The translations under genes and the position numbers were made by a program. The notes beneath the pieces were generated by a model. The model was not told the DNA's origin. It saw only the letters and a list, made by a program, of their open reading frames with translations, and did no database searches. From JBOFCO01 sp051646105 (lineage in GTDB: Bacteria > Pseudomonadota > Alphaproteobacteria > Rhodobacterales > Rhodobacteraceae): 30,001 bases of DNA. Shown here piece after piece: positions 15,840 to 22,533 of the stretch (positions within the stretch are counted from its first letter, which is position 1; every line of letters begins with the position of its first letter). The stretch spans positions 1-30,001 of the forward strand of contig JBOFCO010000014.1 of assembly GCA_051646105.1 (NCBI GenBank), given 5' to 3'.

Positions 15840-15848
15840 TTATCCACA
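15840..15848 (+). promoter_or_regulatory. Perfect DnaA-box 9-mer upstream of smc
   Basis: TTATCCACA, identical to the strongest E. coli DnaA box, lies in the divergent region between smc (minus) and the GNAT gene (plus). It is 34 nt upstream of the longest plausible smc ATG (15806) and 109 nt upstream of the preferred TTG. I see no second consensus box within this region, so it is not an origin; regulation of smc or the GNAT gene by DnaA is the possible meaning. An AT-rich stretch (ATATTGGCAATTT) follows directly. Confidence 0.45.
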
Positions 15849-15909
15849 AGATATTGGCAATTTCGCGCAGGTTCGTGGGCTGCTACCCTCACCCGGGACA
15901 GGAGATGCG

Positions 15910-16383
15910 ATGACCATAACCGCCCCGATACGCCTTGGCCCCGATCACGATCCCGCGCCGGTGCTGGCACTGCTGCGCGATGCCTTTGCATTCATGGAGG
16001 GCCGGATTGACCCGCCGTCATCGCTTGACCGGATGACGGGCGAAGACCTGCGCCAGCTTGCGGCAACGTCCGAACTTTGGGTGATAAGGGAGGGCGGCGA
16101 CATCGTCGCCTGTGTGGCCCTGACGACCCGACCGGGCCATCTTTACATCGGGAAAATGGCAGTCGCCGCCAGTCATCGCAAACAAGGTCTGGCAAAGCAT
16201 TTGGTGGCGCTTGCCCGCCGTCGCGCCCGCGCATTGGGCTTGCCGGAGCTGCAACTGCAGGTCCGGGTGGAACTTGCGGAAAACCAGAGTGCCTTTGCGG
16301 CAATGGGATTTCGACAGATCGCGGCCACATCGCATCCGGGGTATGAACGGCCAACAAGCCTGACCCTTGCACAAAAGGTCTAG
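15910..16383 (+). CDS. GNAT family N-acetyltransferase
   Basis: A 157-residue cytoplasmic acetyltransferase. The acetyl-CoA pyrophosphate loop is visible as HRKQGLAKHL (motif A, about residues 94-103), preceded by the strand LYIGKMAVAAS. The later strand LQLQVRVELAENQSAFAAMGF is the typical motif B region with NxxAxxFxxxGF-like spacing. The substrate is not predictable. ATG at 15910 has GGAG at 15901-15904, five nucleotides ahead, which fixes the start. It is divergent from smc and shares the region holding the DnaA box. Between it and the convergent RTX gene lie 62 nt with only a weak CCCC-TGT-GGGG stem and no T-tract. Confidence 0.88.
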   Translation: MTITAPIRLGPDHDPAPVLALLRDAFAFMEGRIDPPSSLDRMTGEDLRQLAATSELWVIREGGDIVACVALTTRPGHLYIGKMAVAASHRKQGLAKHLVALARRRARALGLPELQLQVRVELAENQSAFAAMGFRQIAATSHPGYERPTSLTLAQKV

Positions 16384-16445
16384 CGCGGCAGAGGCGGCAA
16401 GCAGGCCCCGCCCCTGTGGGGAGGAGCCAGCAAGATTGCGGCGTT

Positions 16446-17864
16446 TCAGAGCAGGATATCCGCCGCCGTCAGCGACAGGCCGCTGTCCATAACGATCTGG
16501 AAATCGGCCACGCGGTCGCCGTTCACGTCACCTTCCAGAAGACCGGTCACCGCGTCATACCGCAATTGCCCGGCAGAACCCGTCGCCGCGAAATCCGCGC
16601 TGCCGATCCAGCGGAAGGCATTATTGGCGCCGCCGGAAATTGCATCAACACCCGTCAGGTCCAGCTTGTCGACGCCGGTCTGGAAATCGGTGATCCTGTC
16701 GGCCAAGGCTTCTCCTGCACGGCTATCGGCCAGGCTGGAAAAGACAAAGCGGTCTGCCCCCCCATTGCCCGTCAATACATCCGCACCACGACCGCCAGTT
16801 ATACGGTCGTTGCCGCTTCCGCCTTCCAGCCAGTTGGCCGCTGTCGAGCCCGTCAGCACCAGCGCAGCGGTCGCGCCACTGCCGTCGATGTTCTCAAAAC
16901 CGGATGCCGTGCCGCTATCGCCCGAAACCTGATCCGAAGCGCCCAGATTGATGGTCGCGCCTGAAGCGACCACCAGCGTATCGATTCCAAGCCCGCCGTT
17001 CTGCACGCGGTCCTGCGCGCTGTAGAAAACGATATCGTTGCCAGCACCGCCGTAAATGCTGTCGGCGCCCGCACCGCCATCAAGCGTATCGTTGCCGTCG
17101 TTGCCGACAAGACGGTCATTGCCACCCCGGCCAAGAATGAATTCGGCCGACGCACCGCCGGTGATGGTGTCCGCGCCTTCGGTGCCCGACAGCGTGACAA
17201 AGGGCTCATCCGCGCCGCTGACGGTGATCGCGATCTGTGTCGCCGTGCCGTCGATTGTCTGCACGGTGAACACTTCGGTCATCACATCGCCGGTGCTCAG
17301 CGCCTGAACCGAAGCAAGGCTGTTGTCGAGCGTATAGGTCCAGCTCCCGGTCGCATCCAGGGCAAGGCTGCCAAAGCCGCCGGACAATACCCCCGCCTGA
17401 AACCCGCTTTCACCGGCATCGGCATCTGCGGCCAGAAGCCCGCCCGTTGTTGTCAGAATCTCATCCTCGGTCACGCTTCCGGCTGCAATGCCGCCAATGA
17501 CGGGCAGGTCATTCGTGCCCACTACCGTGATATGCGCTGCATCCGGCACGGTGAAAATGCCGTCGGTGATGCCATAGGTCAGGTCGAACGTGACGGACTG
17601 CCCCGCCCCGAGTGCCTGAAAGGCAGCATGGTTGGTGTTCAGCCGAAGCACATTGAACACCGGATCCCATTGCAGGCCATCCGCGAAACTTGCGGGCAGG
17701 TTGACGACGCGCAGGATGGTTACAAGATCGGGGTCAAAGGCATTCGCTGCCAGGTCGATCCAGAATTCGCCCGTGTCTTCGGTTCTTGTCACAAAGATTT
17801 CGCCAGTGACAATGGGCGGATTGCTGGCGCCAAAGGCGGCTGAAACTTCTGTCGCGGCAGGCAT
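16446..17864 (-). CDS. RTX-type calcium-binding protein with VCBS domain
   Basis: A 472-residue acidic protein built of repeats, with no N-terminal signal peptide. Order: an Ig/cadherin-like region (about 28-118), a VCBS repeat (about 118-218, with GSWTYTLDNSLASVQAL and TEVFTVQTIDG), six consecutive RTX nonapeptides (about 227-282, such as GRGGNDRLV, GNDGNDTLD, GGAGNDIVF), a spacer, a second shorter RTX block (about 347-375), and a C-terminal region like the serralysin tail (FVFSSLADS, ITDFQTGVDKLDLTGVD, ending in hydrophobic LTAADILL). This layout predicts Ca2+-folded export by a type I system using the C-terminal signal. No enzyme domain is seen. No ABC/HlyD/TolC genes lie in the window, so an exporter elsewhere would be needed. 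The start at ATG 17864 has GAGG upstream. Confidence 0.9.
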   Translation of the reverse strand: MPAATEVSAAFGASNPPIVTGEIFVTRTEDTGEFWIDLAANAFDPDLVTILRVVNLPASFADGLQWDPVFNVLRLNTNHAAFQALGAGQSVTFDLTYGITDGIFTVPDAAHITVVGTNDLPVIGGIAAGSVTEDEILTTTGGLLAADADAGESGFQAGVLSGGFGSLALDATGSWTYTLDNSLASVQALSTGDVMTEVFTVQTIDGTATQIAITVSGADEPFVTLSGTEGADTITGGASAEFILGRGGNDRLVGNDGNDTLDGGAGADSIYGGAGNDIVFYSAQDRVQNGGLGIDTLVVASGATINLGASDQVSGDSGTASGFENIDGSGATAALVLTGSTAANWLEGGSGNDRITGGRGADVLTGNGGADRFVFSSLADSRAGEALADRITDFQTGVDKLDLTGVDAISGGANNAFRWIGSADFAATGSAGQLRYDAVTGLLEGDVNGDRVADFQIVMDSGLSLTAADILL

Positions 17865-18164
17865 TTTGATCTGTCCTCATTTTCGCCGGGATGGGCGCGT
17901 CTCCCGGATGGCTGCCCGGCGCAGAACATCCGCTGGGCGCCACTCTGCCGAAGCAACGAAGGGCGCCCGGTCTGACGCTAATGAAGCGCAAGGTCTGATC
18001 GCAATATGGGCCAAGGTCCGAAACGGTGTGGAAAACGCCGCTCGGGCCATATTCCCCCGCCTGCAAGGCGGCGGCGCGGCGCTTTGCAATTGTCGCGGGC
18101 GCGGCAATCCATATAGTCGCCGGAAAGATGGGCGGATGACGGACTGGGAACGGGCAATCCTGAC
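17865..18164. promoter_or_regulatory. Divergent intergenic region between RTX and glycosyltransferase-like genes
   Basis: This 300-nt stretch has no convincing gene. It contains an imperfect 10-bp inverted repeat, AATATGGGCC at 18003-18012 and GGGCCATATT at 18044-18053, whose outer 7 bp are perfect. A GGGCGCC repeat also occurs at 17935-17941 and 17961-17967. A promoter reading into the rightward gene is described separately. An 11-codon frame at 18136-18168 overlaps the next start as ATGA but has nothing else to support it. The spaced palindrome midway between divergent genes suggests a shared regulator site. Confidence 0.35.
18090..18117 (+). promoter_or_regulatory. Candidate sigma-70-type promoter
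   Basis: TTGTCG (18090-18095) and TATAGT (18112-18117) are separated by 16 nt. The -35 matches 4 of 6 and the -10 matches 5 of 6 bases of the consensus, unusual for this GC-rich region. It would start transcription near 18124, about 40 nt ahead of the ATG at 18165 of the glycosyltransferase-like gene. This is pattern matching only. Confidence 0.4.
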
Positions 18165-19166
18165 ATGACGACGGCAACAGGCCCGGCAGGGCCTTTCAAT
18201 CTGGTTTGCGTCGGGCAGTCCGGGCGCTTGCAGTATGAGGCCGTATTGCTGGCCGCCTCGTTGCGCCAGTTCGCGCCGAATTTTTCCGGCAGGCTTTATG
18301 TTGCAGAACCACAGCCGGGACCGCGCTGGAAATCCGATCCCCGTATCGAAGTCGCGCCCCGCACGCTGCTGGAAAAGCTGGGCGCGACGATCCTTCCCTT
18401 TGAAAACCGTCATTTCGGGCAGGATTACCCGCATGGCAACAAGATCGAATGCCTTGCCGCCCTGCCCGAAGGCCAGCCGTTTCTGTTTCTTGATACCGAT
18501 ACCTTGATCCTTGGCGATCTTGGCGCGGTGCCGTTCGATTTCGACCGCCCGGCGGCATCCATGCGGCGCGAGGGGACATGGCCGCAGATCGAACTTTACG
18601 GTCCCGGCTATGCGGAAATCTGGAAATCGCTTTACGACGCATTCGGGCTGGATTTCGAAAGCAGTCTCGACCATGGCCAGCCCGACGAATACTGGCGCCG
18701 CTATCTGTATTTCAACGCGGGATGGTTCTTTGGGCGTTGCCCGCATGTGTTCGGGCAGCGCTATACCCAGTATGCAACGGCGATCCGCGACAACCGCCCT
18801 GTCACGCTGGTCTGTCAGGAGCTTGACCCGTGGCTGGATCAGGTGGCCCTGCCCCTTGTGATCCATGCGCTTGGCGGCGGCAGGCCGGGGCCGGGGCTTG
18901 CCGGAATGGACGGTTCCGTTACCTGTCACTGGCGCACGCTGCCGCTGCTTTACGCGCGCGAAAGCGATGCCGTGGTCGCCGCGCTGGAAGAAGTCGCGTC
19001 GCAGAACCCGGTCAAGAAGGTGCTGAAAGACTACGAACCCTTCCGCAAGATGATCTATCAGGGCAAGGGCACAAAGGCTCGGGCGTTGTTCGACCGCGCC
19101 AGCCTGCCCCGACGCGAGCAGGTGATCCGCAACATGTTGAAGCGTGAAGGTCTTTGGGTACGGTAA
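18165..19166 (+). CDS. Putative glycosyltransferase (GT-A-like, DxD)
   Basis: A 333-residue soluble protein without a signal peptide. I do not recognise a named family, but several features fit a GT-A nucleotide-sugar transferase: an N-terminal beta-alpha-beta unit (FNLVCVGQSGRLQYEAVLLAASLR), the block YPHGNKIECLAALPEGQPFLFLDTDTLI with a DTD metal motif at residues 110-112, and later FNAGWFFGRCP, similar in placement to acceptor-site motifs of GT8-like enzymes. The C-terminus is basic and helical (PRREQVIRNMLKREGLWVR). There are no polysaccharide or lipopolysaccharide genes next to it, so the acceptor is unknown. ATG at 18165 is the first good start; it lacks a strong SD. The call as an enzyme is inference. 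Confidence 0.65.
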   Translation: MTTATGPAGPFNLVCVGQSGRLQYEAVLLAASLRQFAPNFSGRLYVAEPQPGPRWKSDPRIEVAPRTLLEKLGATILPFENRHFGQDYPHGNKIECLAALPEGQPFLFLDTDTLILGDLGAVPFDFDRPAASMRREGTWPQIELYGPGYAEIWKSLYDAFGLDFESSLDHGQPDEYWRRYLYFNAGWFFGRCPHVFGQRYTQYATAIRDNRPVTLVCQELDPWLDQVALPLVIHALGGGRPGPGLAGMDGSVTCHWRTLPLLYARESDAVVAALEEVASQNPVKKVLKDYEPFRKMIYQGKGTKARALFDRASLPRREQVIRNMLKREGLWVR

Positions 19167-19287
19167 GAAAATATCCGTTCTCAACAGCCTGCGCGATAAT
19201 CCTGTTGCGGTTTTCCGCTCCTTCGAAGCGATTGAAACGGCACCGATACCGGCCTAACCTTGCCCGGAATTTGCAGGGAGAAATAAG
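19167..19287 (+). promoter_or_regulatory. Leader region of the O-acetylhomoserine sulfhydrylase gene
   Basis: This 121-nt gap lies between two rightward genes. It holds an inverted repeat CAACAG-N14-CTGTTG (19182-19187 and 19202-19207), with GATAAT inside the loop (19195-19200) that could serve as a -10 hexamer without a clear -35. GGGAG precedes the ATG. I compared it by eye with the SAM-II and SAM/SAH riboswitch patterns expected before methionine genes in this group and could not form the required stems, so no riboswitch is called. Confidence 0.3.
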
Positions 19288-20580
19288 ATGACCGACGCAC
19301 GCCCGATGGGCTTTGATACCTTGGCCATTCATGCCGGGACTGCCCCCGATCCGGCAACCGGCGCACGACAGGTGCCGATCTACCAGACGACTGCCTATGT
19401 GTTCCGCGATGCCGATCATGCGGCCAAGCTCTTCAATCTACAGGAAGTGGGCTACATCTATTCCCGTCTGACCAATCCCACCGTTTCGGCACTGGCGAAC
19501 CGTGTCTGCGCGCTGGAGGGTGGGGCGGGGGCCATCGCCTGCTCGTCCGGCCACGCGGCGCAGATCATGGCGCTGTTCCCGCTGATGGCGCCGGGGCGGA
19601 ACGTCGTCGCCTCTACCCGGCTTTACGGCGGCACGATCCAGCAGTTCTCCAACACGATCCGCAAGTTCGGCTGGTCGGCCAAGTTCGTCGATTTCGATGA
19701 CCCGAAGGCCATCGAGGCCGCCATCGACGGCGACACCCGCGCCCTCTTTTGCGAGACGATCTGCAACCCCGGCGGGGCCATCAGCGACCTTGATGCCATC
19801 GCGCGGGTGGCCAATCAGGCGCGCATCCCTCTGATCGTGGACAACACCACCGCCAGCCCCTACCTCTGCCGCCCCATCGAGCATGGGGCGACCCTTGTCG
19901 TCCATTCCGCCACCAAATACCTGACCGGCAACGGCACCGTCACCGGCGGGATCGTGGTCGACAGTGGCAAGTTCAACTGGTCGGCCGACGACAAGTTCCC
20001 CTCCCTCTCGCAGCCGGAACCGGCCTATCACGGCCTTGTCTTCCATCCGACCTTGGGTAGCATGGCCTTCACCTTCCATTCCATCGCCATCGGTCTGCGC
20101 GACCTTGGCATGACGATGAACCCGCAGGGCGCGCATTACACCTTGATGGGGATCGAGACGCTGTCGCTGCGGATGCGGCGCCATGTCGAGAACGCGCAGA
20201 TCGTCGCAGAGTGGCTGGAGCAGGACCCGCGGATTGCGGCGGTCACCTATCCGGGCCTCAAGTCCTCGCCCTATCACAACCTGGCGAAGATGATCACCCC
20301 GAACGGACCGGGGGCGTTGTTCACCTTTGCCGTCAAAGGCGGGTATGAGGCCTGCGTCAGGCTGATCGACAACGTCAAGCTGTTAAGCCACGTCGCCAAT
20401 CTGGGTGACACCCGGTCGCTGATCATCCACTCGGCCTCGACCACGCACCGCCAGCTTTCGGAAGAGGCGCAGATCAAGGCGGGGGCCGCGCCGGATGTGG
20501 TGCGGGTGTCGATCGGGATCGAGGATGTGCGCGACATCATCGCCGATCTGGATCAGGCACTGACCAAGGCAACGGGCTGA
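19288..20580 (+). CDS. O-acetylhomoserine aminocarboxypropyltransferase (sulfhydrylase)
   Basis: A 430-residue PLP enzyme of the Cys/Met metabolism family, length typical of MetY/Met17 rather than the shorter MetZ/MetB proteins (about 380-400). It makes homocysteine (or methionine) from O-acetylhomoserine and sulfide (or methanethiol). Visible blocks are FDTLAIHAG, VPIYQTTAYVF, YSRLTNPT, ACSSGHAAQ, VDNTTASPYLCRP, and the PLP lysine K210 in VVHSATKYLTGNG; VSIGIEDVRDIIADLDQAL ends the fold. ATG at 19288 follows GCAGGGAGAAATAAG. The coding sequence looks especially rich in C/G-ending codons, as in highly expressed genes. It converges on the next gene with only 15 nt between stops. Confidence 0.94.
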   Translation: MTDARPMGFDTLAIHAGTAPDPATGARQVPIYQTTAYVFRDADHAAKLFNLQEVGYIYSRLTNPTVSALANRVCALEGGAGAIACSSGHAAQIMALFPLMAPGRNVVASTRLYGGTIQQFSNTIRKFGWSAKFVDFDDPKAIEAAIDGDTRALFCETICNPGGAISDLDAIARVANQARIPLIVDNTTASPYLCRPIEHGATLVVHSATKYLTGNGTVTGGIVVDSGKFNWSADDKFPSLSQPEPAYHGLVFHPTLGSMAFTFHSIAIGLRDLGMTMNPQGAHYTLMGIETLSLRMRRHVENAQIVAEWLEQDPRIAAVTYPGLKSSPYHNLAKMITPNGPGALFTFAVKGGYEACVRLIDNVKLLSHVANLGDTRSLIIHSASTTHRQLSEEAQIKAGAAPDVVRVSIGIEDVRDIIADLDQALTKATG

Positions 20581-20595
20581 GGCTGACCTCTGCGA

Positions 20596-21462
20596 TCACC
20601 CGGCGGGCTTGGTCGGGTGATCCTCGGCGGTGATATGCAGCGGCTCCATCCAGGCTATGGTGAAGCTGCCATCGGCGCTGTCGCCGGTAAGGTCGGCGTT
20701 GATCCGCATGATCGAGCAATTGCCGACCGACCGACGCATCTGCGCGCAAGCTGCTTCTGCATCGGCATAAAGGTAGTCGCGATAGGTTCCGCCGGTTTCA
20801 ACGGTCGTGACCCGTTCGGCAACCCCGTCCGGCAGAGGTTCGGCGGGCAGCGTGCTGGTGACAAACTGCATCTGATCGGTTTCAGGCAATTGTCCGGTCG
20901 CCCTGAGCGGCGTAAAGCGCAGTGTCAGGACAAGCGTCAGCGGCTGGTCGGCTTCGGCACCCGGTTCGACACCCGCCCGCGCCAGATCGCATTCCGCCGC
21001 GACCCGGCGCATAAGGCGCGCGCATTCGCCATTGGCCACGCGATCGGCACGCGCCACGGCAAAGATCTGTGCCAGTTCGGGCGCTGGCATCGGTTCTGCG
21101 GGATCCAGCAGGCTGGCGACATCGACAGGCAGGCGAAGCACAACCTGACGCTCGTCCGACAAAACACCTGGAAAAACATAGGATTGCGCGGCGGGGTTCA
21201 GGTAAATGTCACCGCCGATCGATACGATATCTGCCGTAACACCGGGGGATGTCGCAGCATGCTGTGCGGCACCGCCGGTGGGCGCGACATCTTTGGCTGA
21301 CAGACCCGCCAGAAGGTCCACACCCTTGCCGCCAAGGTAAAGTTGCAATGCCAGAAACCCGGCGACACAAACCCCGCTGACCAGTCCGAAGGTCCGCAAC
21401 ATCTCTGCCCGCCCACGATGGACGGGCAACGGTCGCAATTCTGATCGAAAACCCTGTGCCAT
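20596..21462 (-). CDS. Membrane-anchored periplasmic protein of unknown function with duplicated Cys module
   Basis: A 288-residue protein that I do not recognise. A short cytoplasmic start (RSELRPLPVHRGRAEM) leads to one membrane helix at about residues 21-40 (LRTFGLVSGVCVAGFLALQLYL). The rest should be periplasmic. It contains two similar modules of roughly 80 residues, each with strands, then C-x(2-3)-M-R-R-x(4)-C (CARLMRRVAAEC and CAQMRRSVGNC), then a hydrophobic strand (LTLVLTLRFTPL and GSFTIAWMEPL). Each Cys pair could form a disulfide. ATG at 21462 is chosen, with GGAAG upstream, because homology-free sequence precedes it. It lies 164 nt downstream of the SIMPL gene on the same strand. 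Confidence 0.72.
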   Translation of the reverse strand: MAQGFRSELRPLPVHRGRAEMLRTFGLVSGVCVAGFLALQLYLGGKGVDLLAGLSAKDVAPTGGAAQHAATSPGVTADIVSIGGDIYLNPAAQSYVFPGVLSDERQVVLRLPVDVASLLDPAEPMPAPELAQIFAVARADRVANGECARLMRRVAAECDLARAGVEPGAEADQPLTLVLTLRFTPLRATGQLPETDQMQFVTSTLPAEPLPDGVAERVTTVETGGTYRDYLYADAEAACAQMRRSVGNCSIMRINADLTGDSADGSFTIAWMEPLHITAEDHPTKPAG

Positions 21463-21626
21463 ACCAACACCACTTCCACTTGCGGAAAGGGTCCCGCCGA
21501 ATCGCGGCGGAATCTGGACGTGGCGGGGGTATTGTTGCGACGGGGTGACCAATCGGGCGGCCCTGATTCACAGCGCCGCCCGAGTGTTTCACAAATGCCG
21601 CAGTGCGGACCGCGGCATGCGCCGGA

Positions 21627-22373
21627 TCAGGGTTGCACCATCCCGATCACGACAGAAACGGATGCGCTGATGCTGATTTCACCGGCGACGACAGGCGTAG
21701 ACGACCCCATTGCGGCGTCGCGGCGATACATCGGCGCGCTGTCGACAAAGCCGCTTTCGTTCACCGCCTGCACCGCGCCCAGTTTCATCCCCAGTTCGTC
21801 TGCATAAAGCCCGGCCTTGCGCAAGGCCTCGGCCAATGCCAGCTTGCGCGCTTGATCCATGGCCGGTTGTTGATCCTGCAAGCCGAAGCTCAGTCCGTTT
21901 ACCGTATTGCCCCCTTCGGCCACGGCCAGATCGACGATCTCTCCCACGCGTTCGATGGCGCGGATGCGCACGGAAAGCTGATTTTGGGCTACGAAAGGCA
22001 CGCTGTCGCTGCTGCTGTAGGACTTGCTGCTGTCCCAGTCAGGCTGCAGCGACAGGCTGGAGGTCTGAAGATCGCGCGCCTCGATCCCTGCTTTAGTCAG
22101 CTTCGCGATAACGGCGTTCATGGCCTCTGCATTGGCGGAAAGCGCGCCGCCGGCTGTATCGGCCCGCGTTGTCACGCCGATCCACAAAGTTGCCATGTCA
22201 GGCACCACGTCGACCGTGCCTTCGCCTGAAACGCTGACGGTGGCCGCGGCGATTGCTGCGGGTGCGTCCTGCGCCATGGTTTGCTGAGGGGCAGCCATAG
22301 TGGTACCCAGCAACAAGGCCAGCATCAAGCCCGACAGCGGGTTGCGGAAAAACGGCAGGGCAGGCTTTTGCAT
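21627..22373 (-). CDS. SIMPL domain-containing protein (DUF541)
   Basis: A 248-residue exported protein with a signal peptide (PLSGLMLALLLGTTMAAPQQTMAQ, cut before DAPA). One SIMPL domain fills the rest: TVSVSGEGTVDVVPDMATLWIGV at the start, then the region LQTSSLSLQPDWD, IRAIERVGEIVDLAV and a C-terminal ASVSVVIGM strand. Bacterial members (YggE-like) are periplasmic, form ring oligomers in some species, and are linked to oxidative stress tolerance without a known reaction. ATG at 22373 has AAGGAG 7 nt ahead; the longer open frame upstream is not homologous. It is divergent from the giant gene at 22534 with 160 nt between. Confidence 0.92.
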   Translation of the reverse strand: MQKPALPFFRNPLSGLMLALLLGTTMAAPQQTMAQDAPAAIAAATVSVSGEGTVDVVPDMATLWIGVTTRADTAGGALSANAEAMNAVIAKLTKAGIEARDLQTSSLSLQPDWDSSKSYSSSDSVPFVAQNQLSVRIRAIERVGEIVDLAVAEGGNTVNGLSFGLQDQQPAMDQARKLALAEALRKAGLYADELGMKLGAVQAVNESGFVDSAPMYRRDAAMGSSTPVVAGEISISASVSVVIGMVQP

Positions 22374-22533
22374 CGGGAACTCCTTGGGCTGATGCAGGTT
22401 GACAAAGATGTAACGCATTGCGAGCGGCATTCCTTGGGTGTTTTTCTTTCCCTCGGCAAATTCATGCTGTAGGAAAGGAAACGGGCTGGGCAGGGGTTCC
22501 CGAGAGAACTCGCCGGATGGTAGACGGCAGGTT

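Noticed and set aside
16384..16445. Hairpin CCCC-TGT-GGGG between the GNAT and RTX genes
   Set aside because: The stem is only four base pairs with no T-tract, which is not enough for a terminator call.
18136..18168. 11-codon leader ORF overlapping the glycosyltransferase-like start as ATGA
   Set aside because: The coupling geometry is suggestive, but there is no convincing SD, no attenuator structure and no codon bias, so it cannot be separated from chance.
19167..19287. Possible SAM-II or SAM/SAH riboswitch before the O-acetylhomoserine sulfhydrylase gene
   Set aside because: The string GATTGAAACGGC resembles part of a SAM-II loop, but no complementary 3' arm for P1 and no GCTAAA pseudoknot element could be found by eye. 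A covariance-model search (RF00521, RF01727) would settle it.
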